NCBI GenBank assembly: GCA_963555705.1
Contig: OY743172.1
Coordinates: forward strand, 25,481,446-25,545,445
DNA length: 64,000 nucleotides
Reading direction: 5' to 3'
Source of the DNA: Ligustrum vulgare
Taxonomy: Eukaryota; Streptophyta; Magnoliopsida; Lamiales; Oleaceae
Below are positions 57,823 through 64,000 of this stretch, one piece after another (within the stretch, counting starts at the first letter, position 1; every line of letters starts with the position of its first letter). Made by a program: the position numbers and the translations under genes. A model generated the notes under the pieces. That model was not told the DNA's origin. It saw only the letters and a program-made list of their open reading frames with translations, and searched no databases.

Positions 57823-59489
57823 TGTTAAGTGCATTTTTATACACTTTTTATACCTCTAAATTAACATATTTTGGAATATCTTGAGCAAATATCTACTAAT
57901 TTATGCATATTTTGTATTTAAATAGGTTAATATCCACGTTTGAGGCCAAAAATTACAAAAGGAGTGCGAACTATGCTAAAATTGGAAGTTTGGGGACCAT
58001 TTTGTCAATTTCGGGAAGTTCTGGGCGAGCTGCGCAATTAGCCGAGGGACCAAATTGCAAAATTCCAAAAGTTGAAGGACCTAAAGTGCAATTTTAGAAG
58101 GACATATTTGAAAGAAATCTGAAACTTTGGGGACTTAATTGATCATCATTGAAAGATGAAGGACATCATGTCAATTACAAAAGGACTTGGCTGCAAAGAC
58201 CATGGCTCAGCTGAACCACCCGAACGCGTGGTTTGATCCGAGCCGCGCGCGCGAACCATGGCTTGAAACGGACCCGGGACCAAACTTGGTCTCGGATTTA
58301 ACACAGTGCGATCGAGCGACTTTTAAAAAAAAAAAACTTGGGCCGGTCCGGGTCAACCCGGCCGGTCCAATCCAGCCCACAACGCTGTTTTACACGGATC
58401 TTTGTGTTTTTTTGGGTGTTTTTGAGGTGTTTTGGTGGATATAAATAGATTTTTCCTCACTTTTCTAGGGTTTGAAGTAAGTTCTTGCCTTTTTCTTATT
58501 TTCTTGTATTTTTCTCTTAAACATTCACTTCTTTAATGCAATTTTCAATTAATGTTTTTATATTTTAGTAATTTCTTATATTCAAGTATTTTGTTGTTAT
58601 TTTAGCTTTTGATTTTGGTTATTCTCTGACATTTTCATTAAAAAAATTTTATATCTTTAATATATTTAATGCTTTAAGCTTGAGTTGTTGGAAATATTTA
58701 TTGTTGAAGTAGAAAATTTGCTTCAAAGGGAAGAACCCATTGAATGCTCTCTTCAAAAAGCTCACTAGAAAGGAGTTCTCTTTACTAGTTTATTTGTAAT
58801 CTCTTATTTGGATTGTTATTGATATGTTTATGTTATTTGTTAAATGTTGTTGTTATTTTATTATGTGTTAATGTTATTGTGTTAGAATATTTAATTAGTG
58901 TAGTTTTAATTAAGCATTTTAGGCTGTTTATGGATATTGGATATTTATGTTTATGTTTTTATGATTAGGAATGTTGTTTTATGTTTATGTAATCTTAAAA
59001 TGTTGTCAATAATTTGTATTGTATTTGCAAGTCATTATACATGTTAGATTAAATTTAGAATTTCCCATGTAATTTGATTAATTGATTGACTACAACTAAT
59101 TGATTTTTGAAAGAAGAAATTAGTGTAGTTAAAATAACTAAATTTTCCTTGTCTTATGTTTTCTAGCTCATTTTAATCACCAAGTTCTTGTTGTCATTAG
59201 TTTACTTTGGATAATTAGTTTTAATTCTAGTTTTTATATTTTGTTACCTATTTGCTTTAGTTAACTAGTTTTCATATCGTCATATTTCTTATTTATGTCA
59301 CTTAGTTAGTGATTCACCATCAAACCAAACTTTTTTGTTACTTGACTTTTCTTTTAAGATGAAATCAACAAATTTAGTTATAAATAAATCAATCCTCGTG
59401 GGTACGATAACTCGGACTTTTCGAGTCCACTTTACTACTTGAACGCGAACCGTGCACTTAAGTCTTGAGGTATACGATTTTAGCGAACA
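57823..59489 (+). mobile_element. Element A 3' LTR (1667 bp)
   Basis: Begins TGTTAAGTGC and ends GCGAACA, followed by TSD AATCA. It carries the empty site of element B. Confidence 0.94.
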
Positions 59490-59494
59490 AATCA

Positions 59495-60022
59495 CACCAC
59501 AAGAGGATCATATTTTTCCGGCATGCTAATCAAATTTTTTTCAATCATCTTTGTATTTGTAGCATCCTCACCATATGACTTCATTTTATTCACAAGCTCA
59601 TTGAATCTGTCGGAAAATTCTTTAACACATTCATTGTCTTTCATCTTCATATTTTCAAAATCTCTTTTAAGAGATTGAAGTGTAATGGCTCTAACCTTCA
59701 AGTCTCCTTGATAATCCTTCTTTAGAATCATTCAAGCTTCATTTGCCTTACTTGCCAACATGATTCTTGGGAACACTGAATCAACCACTACCCTATACAA
59801 CATCAAAAGAGCACTTGCATCTCTTTGCCTAGCTTCTTTAAGTTCATTCTTCTTAGTTGCTGTTAGAACTTCCTAATTCTCGGGTTCTTCAAAGCAATTT
59901 TCAACTATATCCTATAAATTCAAAGCAATGAATGAAAACTCATCTTCACACCCCAAAAATCATAATTTTGGCCATAAAAATGGGAATAAGGATTGCTGTA
60001 AACTTCCACTTGTGCTTGCCAT
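59495..60022 (-). pseudogene. Copia D gag N-terminal part
   Basis: Starts MASTSGSLQQ at 60022 and shows FEEPEN near 59880, then the gag core YQGDLKVRAITLQSLKRDFE and CVKEFSDRFNELVNKM, ending EKYDPLVV at the point where element A inserted. Stops at about 59962, 59913 and 59873. The matching downstream part resumes at 42059. Confidence 0.86.
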
Positions 60023-60102
60023 TTATTTTCAGCAGAAAGCCCTCTTACTTTAACCCTTGCTATGGATTTTTGTTGCAGCAAAAACGAACCAGATTTGGAG
60101 AA

Positions 60103-60114
60103 GCTCTGTTAACA
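60103..60114 (-). other. Copia D primer-binding site (degenerate)
   Basis: Minus-strand TGTTAACAGAGC matches TGGTATCAGAGC at 10 of 12 positions, close to the LTR edge at 60119. Confidence 0.65.
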
Positions 60115-60118
60115 ATAA

Positions 60119-60950
60119 TGTTGGCTATTTTTATAGCTTTATGGACATGTAATATGTGGAAAAACACTAGAAAACACAGCAGCAACAAGGAAGAAATATA
60201 AGGCTGTGTTTGATAGGGAAGGTGGAATTTGAGTGGAAAGAAAATTAATTTTAGGGAATTAGATTCTAGGGAATTGAATTTCTAGGAATTTGAAGTTTAG
60301 GTGTTTGATTGGTTTAATTTTCCAAGTGGAAAAAATGTAGAATTTTCTAACTTTTGTTTTTTGATTGACATTATTTTTCATGGAAAATAAAACAAAATTT
60401 AACTATTTTAAATTTTAATAATTTTTTTTTAAATTTTTCACACATTTTTTACCTGATATTAATAATCTTAATATTTGGAAACAATAAATCAATTAACAAC
60501 AAAATTGATCAAATGTGACAAAAATGGTATAAGAATTTTCATGGAAAATAAAACCGCATATCCCCCAAGGAAAACGAATTCCTCCAAAACAAGGAAAATA
60601 CCTGATTTTGAAACAAGATGAAAAACGAATTCTATGAAAAACATTGGCAATCAAACAATGCAAAAATTGAGAAATCACCTGGAATTTGATTTTTCATGAA
60701 AAATAAAAGTTTTTAAATGAAGCCTAACTAGTGAGGCAGGGGGGAAAAAAGGGAAGCTAAGAAGAGAAAACGTGTGTAAGGAGAGGGGGGAAAATCTAAT
60801 TTTTTTTACCCAAAAGTTACAACAACCTTTTACAATATAAAAGGTGGAATTTTACATAAAATCCACCCTATGCTTGTCTATTTTACAATTATTAGATTAG
60901 ACAAAATAAAAAATATTTCTTTGACTTTTAAAACACATTACACATTAATA
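60119..60950 (-). mobile_element. Copia D 5' LTR, interrupted by a MITE
   Basis: Without 60202-60727 it matches 37596-37915 (shared words ttacccaaaagttaca, cttttacaatataaaa, ttagattagacaaaataaaa). First minus-strand bases are TATTAATGTG, so the TG is mutated. Confidence 0.82.
60202..60724. mobile_element. Harbinger-type MITE, 523 bp, TSD TAA
   Basis: Ends GGCTGTGTTTGATAG and ..AAATGAAGCC (only the outer bases are inverted repeats) with TAA on both sides (60199-60201, 60725-60727). The other LTR of D reads gaagaaatataaccaatgag at about 37670-37690, the empty site with a single TAA. Imperfect inner repeats of catggaaaataaaa type. Confidence 0.82.
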
Positions 60951-60955
60951 GTTTG

Positions 60956-61635
60956 ACATGTAATTTCTAGTATGGAGTTTATGGTGGTTGTTTATCACTG
61001 GTTCTGACTTGTACATTTTGGTCATCGTTGTCGTCTTGGTCATCGTTGTAATTTCCACTTTAATTGTTGTAAATTCCAATTATTGGTTGAATTTACTGGT
61101 TGATTTGTGGTTTCTAATCTTCCTGTTGTGGAAAAAAAAAAAAAAAAATCTTCTTCTTGTTGATTACAGGTTTAATGGATGTTGTGTGGACTTCTTTGGG
61201 TGTGTAAATTGCTGTTTTGGTTTTGTTTTGTTTGCTGCTGTGCAAATTGCTAGTTGATTGCTGGTATCGCAAAGGACTTTTTTCGTAATATTCTATAGGC
61301 TATGGTTGATTTGCGCACAAAAATTTGACTTCGTCTTCTTGCATAAACATTACAAGTAAAATAATCATGTATACGTAATTATGACTTGATTTTTGAAGAA
61401 AATCTTAAAAGCTGTTTTTTTTTTTTTTACTGTTTTCAAGTTATTTTTAGTTTTTCAGTTTTTGAAAATACTAAAAACACTTTTACTCACTTATTTTCGA
61501 AAACAAATTTTCAGAAAATGAAACAAAAGTTTTCAAAGGAAACTGAAAAACAGTTAAAAAGTCATTTTTGCTATTTTCAATTAAAACTAAAGAAAAATGT
61601 CAAAATACAGAAAACAAACTTATTGTGCAAACAAC
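60956..61635. other. Intergenic, nothing firm
   Basis: AT-rich; a Val/Leu/Phe-rich open frame at 60988-61257 has no family features and is probably chance. A and T runs at 61131-61147 and 61416-61428. Confidence 0.45.
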
Positions 61636-61685
61636 GGGGTAGCTCAATTGGTACAGTCTAAGACTATGAAATTGTCACGAGTTCC
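61636..61685 (+). repeat. tRNA-like (SINE head) fragment, truncated
   Basis: ggggtagctcaattggtaca has a perfect box A (TAGCTCAATTGG) and about 30 bases later cacgagttcc resembles a box B start. It is cut by the end of LTR C at 61686. Probably a tRNA-derived SINE or tRNA relic. Confidence 0.35.
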
Positions 61686-62578
61686 TGATGAGAACCCGGG
61701 AAGGGGTCCTCGTCGTAGCTCGCGGAATAATGCTTGAAAGGTTCCGAATCCAGGTTGGAACGGACGATAATAATGCAACCCCGACCTCACGACGCAAGAA
61801 TCAGGGGTATATTAAACTCGAGACCCGTTACGATGCGGAGATAAGAACCACAAAGGTGGAACGCCACAAGGAATGTACAGATCCTTAATAAGTTCAATTG
61901 TTTTGAACGCCACAAGATTTGAATCTTAATAAGTTCGTTGTTTAAAGGGAAAATTCTTACCTTTAGAGAGAGTAAAAACATTCAATAATTTTATTCATCA
62001 AAAGTCTTCTGTTTTTACATTGAATGGAAAAGCATATAAATAGGCAAAATAAACCCTAGTCGCTAACTGACTCTGAATAGAATTCTAATTAAGGTAAAAT
62101 AGCTAACATAACTAAAATAACCAAAATTACTAAAATTGGAAAAATAATTAAAAACCAATAAAGGAAATACAAATCAACTGAAATGCTAAAAATCTCGAAA
62201 CTCTGATTCGCGTCGCTTACGGCCGTAGTAGTCGGACTTACGGCCGTAAGTCCTTCTCGGATCAAAATGTTTCAATATTAGTTATGGCCGTGAAGATTGA
62301 TGTTACGGCCGTGAAATTCAATGGATTAGTTACGGCCGTGAGAACCCAAGTTACGGCCGTAAACGTTGTTCTGCCCAAATTGTGCGCTGATAATGTTACG
62401 GGCGCAATTATGGAAGTTACGGCCGTAAAAGCCCTTCTGCCTTGAAATCTGATCCTTAGATGTGAATTGAATCTTGACTCGAGCCCAATACGAAACTTGT
62501 TCATTTTCCCATGTAGAATATTGTTGAATTGCCCTTATCTTGATTTCTCATTTTTAACGCATTTTCCGAATCATATCA
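61686..62578 (-). mobile_element. Element C 3' LTR (893 bp), relative of B
   Basis: On the minus strand it starts TGATATGATTCGG directly after a polypurine tract and ends CATCA, as in element B. It contains the same TTACGGCCGTAA palindromes. The left end at 61686 is set by the terminal TGATG and similar length to B. Confidence 0.78.
62214..62432. repeat. TTACGGCCGTAA-type palindromes in LTR of C
   Basis: About eight copies or near copies (cttacggccgtaag, gttacggccgtgaa, ttatggccgtgaa, ttacgggcgcaa), more decayed than in B. Confidence 0.85.
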
Positions 62579-62592
62579 TCCCCTCTTCCTTT
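62579..62592 (-). other. Element C polypurine tract
   Basis: Minus strand aaaggaagagggga before TGATATG. A similar copy of the upstream word gattcgggacgaatcat lies also at about 62783-62799, suggesting a local duplication. Confidence 0.8.
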
Positions 62593-62870
62593 AAGATGAT
62601 TCGTCCCGAATCATAAAGTTGTTCTTGGCTTGCTCACTTGGTTTAGCCTCGAACCTTCTTCGTACATGCAATGTTTGATCTTTAACGTTCTCCGAACCTA
62701 CTTGACATCTTGTTTTCGCTTGAATTATAGATTTTCCCGTCAAGCCCACCCTGATTCGTACCATTCCCTCCTTCTTTAGGATGATTCGTCCCGAATCATG
62801 GTGTTGTTCTTGAAAAATCAAACTGTACCTCCTGGATCAAACGGAAAATTGTCGATTCCCTGACATGCAT
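62593..62870 (-). mobile_element. Element C, 3' internal remnant
   Basis: Non-coding between the linker ORF and the polypurine tract; duplicated word attcgggacgaatcat at two places. RT, RNase H and integrase are absent. Confidence 0.6.
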
Positions 62871-63767
62871 TCAATAAATGATGCTCCTCCAATTTGTAGA
62901 CAATAAGGTATTGAAACACGAGGGGAATTGACCAATGTTGATGGAAATCAAACTTCCATGCATAATAAACCTGCAAGAAAGATTTAAAAAAAATGGGGAG
63001 GGAAATGTTAGCGTCTCCATGCACAAGGTATAAATCCTTGTACTCATGGTACAAAATTTCCACAACTTTTTTCCCACCACGAGACCCTTCTCGTCGCCTC
63101 CAAAAGTCAATATACTTTCTTGCTCATTCTTTTCTTTTTTCTCAACCACTTCTTCTAATTTTTCACATTCAATCACCTCTTCAATATTTTTATTGACAAT
63201 TTCAACATTCAAATGTTGAAGTTCTACCCCAACTTCCAATTCATTCCTATCATTGTCAACAATGTTATTTTCAAAAGTCTTCTCTTCCACAATTTTATTC
63301 TGTACTTCAAGACTCGAATTTTGATCAACTACTTCAATTTCTTTTTTCGCACACTCAACCTCCACTTCTAAATTTCTGGGTTCAATCACCTCTCCTAATT
63401 TCTCATGCTTTTGCTCATGCACCTCCTCATAATTAATTTTATCGACATGATTATGCACCTCCTCAACACTACACAAATTTATATCTTCTAACTCGTTCCT
63501 CAAGTCTCCCTCCTTCTTAACAATCATATCCAAATGTTTTTCTTGTAATTTAACTACCTCCTCTATTCCCCTTTCTCTCTCTTGCAACTCTGCTAACTTT
63601 TTTCTAGCCTCTTGTGCCTTCATCTCTTTATTTAGTTGTATTAATTTCTTGGCCATCTCCATGAATTCAGCCTTCATACTCCATTCATCATCTCCGAATT
63701 TTCTTTGCTCATCCCTCTTTTCTCGCAGTACTTTCTCTTCAAGTATTTGTTCCGGGATTAACGGCAT
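62871..63767 (-). pseudogene. Element C protease-linker polyprotein fragment (coiled coil)
   Basis: A 298-codon open frame whose first codons (MPLIPEQILEEKVL) align with the element B linker start (LAPLTPSQVYEDQIKL). Residues about 5-240 are very rich in Glu, Lys and Val with heptad-like spacing, suggesting a long coiled coil. It ends in LTFGGDEKGLVVGKK and then unrelated residues up to a stop. Upstream, outside this start, the frame continues as protease sequence, so the Met is probably internal. The expected RT to integrase region is missing, so this is a deletion derivative. Confidence 0.65.
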
Positions 63768-64000
63768 AAGCTTAATACTTTTCCCATCCTTAACAAATTT
63801 ATATATATTCTTGAGCTTATCATAGACTGCTTTCCTTCACACTTCCACGATCTACTCAACAAGATGTCACAAGATTCTAGAGGCACCACATCACACCACA
63901 ATTCATCGCTATATCTTCCAAGTGACAATTTCACCATAACCCCGTGGGTTACATTTACCTGCTCACACTCCTTTAACCACGTCAGCCTATAAGGATTGGG
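63768..64000 (-). pseudogene. Element C protease remnant
   Basis: Minus-strand translation from the window end shows PYRLTWLKECEQVNVTHGV, VKLSLGRYSDELWCDVVP and DILL, the second half of a Gypsy protease as in B, then a shift and YDKLKNIYKFVKDGKSIKL joining to the next feature. The element continues beyond the window. Confidence 0.7.

Larger units (their letters stand above)
42065..59489 (+). mobile_element. Athila-like Gypsy element A, TSD AATCA, nested in Copia D
   Basis: LTR ends TGTTAAGTGC and GCGAACA; perfect 5-bp TSD AATCA at 42060-42064 and 59490-59494. 5' LTR 42065-50665 is split by element B; interior 50666-57822; 3' LTR 57823-59489. The primer-binding site and gag, protease, RT and integrase sequences are of the Athila lineage. 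All coding frames are interrupted. Confidence 0.93.
37596..60950 (-). mobile_element. Copia element D, minus strand, expanded by nested insertions
   Basis: Left LTR 37596-37915 and right LTR 60119-60950 match once the MITE in the right LTR is removed. Gag starts at 60022 and runs leftwards to 59495, is cut by element A, and resumes at 42059; pol continues to 37893. Possible decayed TSD ATTTG (37591-37595) and GTTTG (60951-60955). Own length without insertions is about 5 kb. All frames are broken. Confidence 0.88.

Noticed and set aside
60988..61257. Hydrophobic 89-residue frame as a membrane protein gene
   Set aside because: Biased GTT/TTG composition explains the Val/Leu content; no start context, homologue or conserved motif visible.
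61688..61888. 66-residue plus-strand frame
   Set aside because: Lies in antisense of LTR C; no protein-like features.

Overview
The window is nuclear DNA of a flowering plant, very probably a dicot. It is AT-rich, with introns, tRNA-primed LTR retrotransposons, Tourist-like MITEs, a Helitron-like tail and a plant cyclin-dependent kinase subunit gene (CKS1). I cannot name the species. Most of the 64 kb is transposable elements, many nested; several insertions are fixed to the base by target-site duplications (TSDs). Letters A to G below are my own labels.

1-8095: a very young LTR retrotransposon F whose left LTR is cut by the window edge. The visible 1436 bp of the 5' LTR differ from the 3' LTR (6150-8095) at only four places I could find. 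F has no recognisable gag or pol. On its antisense strand it carries an intact, intronless LOG-type cytokinin-activating enzyme gene (3716-4369) and an unidentified 199-aa ORF (4666-5265). 8125-8853 is a solo LTR with a 5-bp TSD; 9112-9985 is a Harbinger-type MITE.

10470-14034: three exon-like segments in matching phase on the minus strand suggest an unidentified small host gene; a GC-rich exon-like stretch lies upstream.

15805-28151: the CKS1 gene on the plus strand. Exons 1 and 2 lie within 211 bp, but exon 3 is about 12 kb away at 27993-28151. The giant intron holds a 189-bp MITE, a head-to-head inverted pair of decayed PIF/Harbinger transposases (17071-20875), a decayed Copia element E (21816-26412) with a 640-bp MULE-like element in one LTR, and a PPR-like fragment.

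28200-37595: intergenic repeats, including a 2346-bp solo LTR G of Athila type with a GCA-rich core (TSD GCCAT), and a TTA-flanked MITE-like element split by a Helitron-like insertion.

37596-60950: a nested stack. Copia D (minus strand) contains a solo LTR (38720-39380, TSD AGAGA) and an Athila-like Gypsy A (42065-59489, TSD AATCA). A's 5' LTR contains a chromovirus-like Gypsy B (42700-49629, TSD TTTTT). D's right LTR contains a 523-bp MITE (60202-60724) whose empty site survives in D's left LTR.

61636-64000: a truncated tRNA-like sequence, then the 3' LTR and part of the body of element C, a deleted relative of B on the minus strand. The only genes likely to serve the host are CKS1, perhaps the unidentified minus-strand gene, and possibly the element-borne LOG copy.
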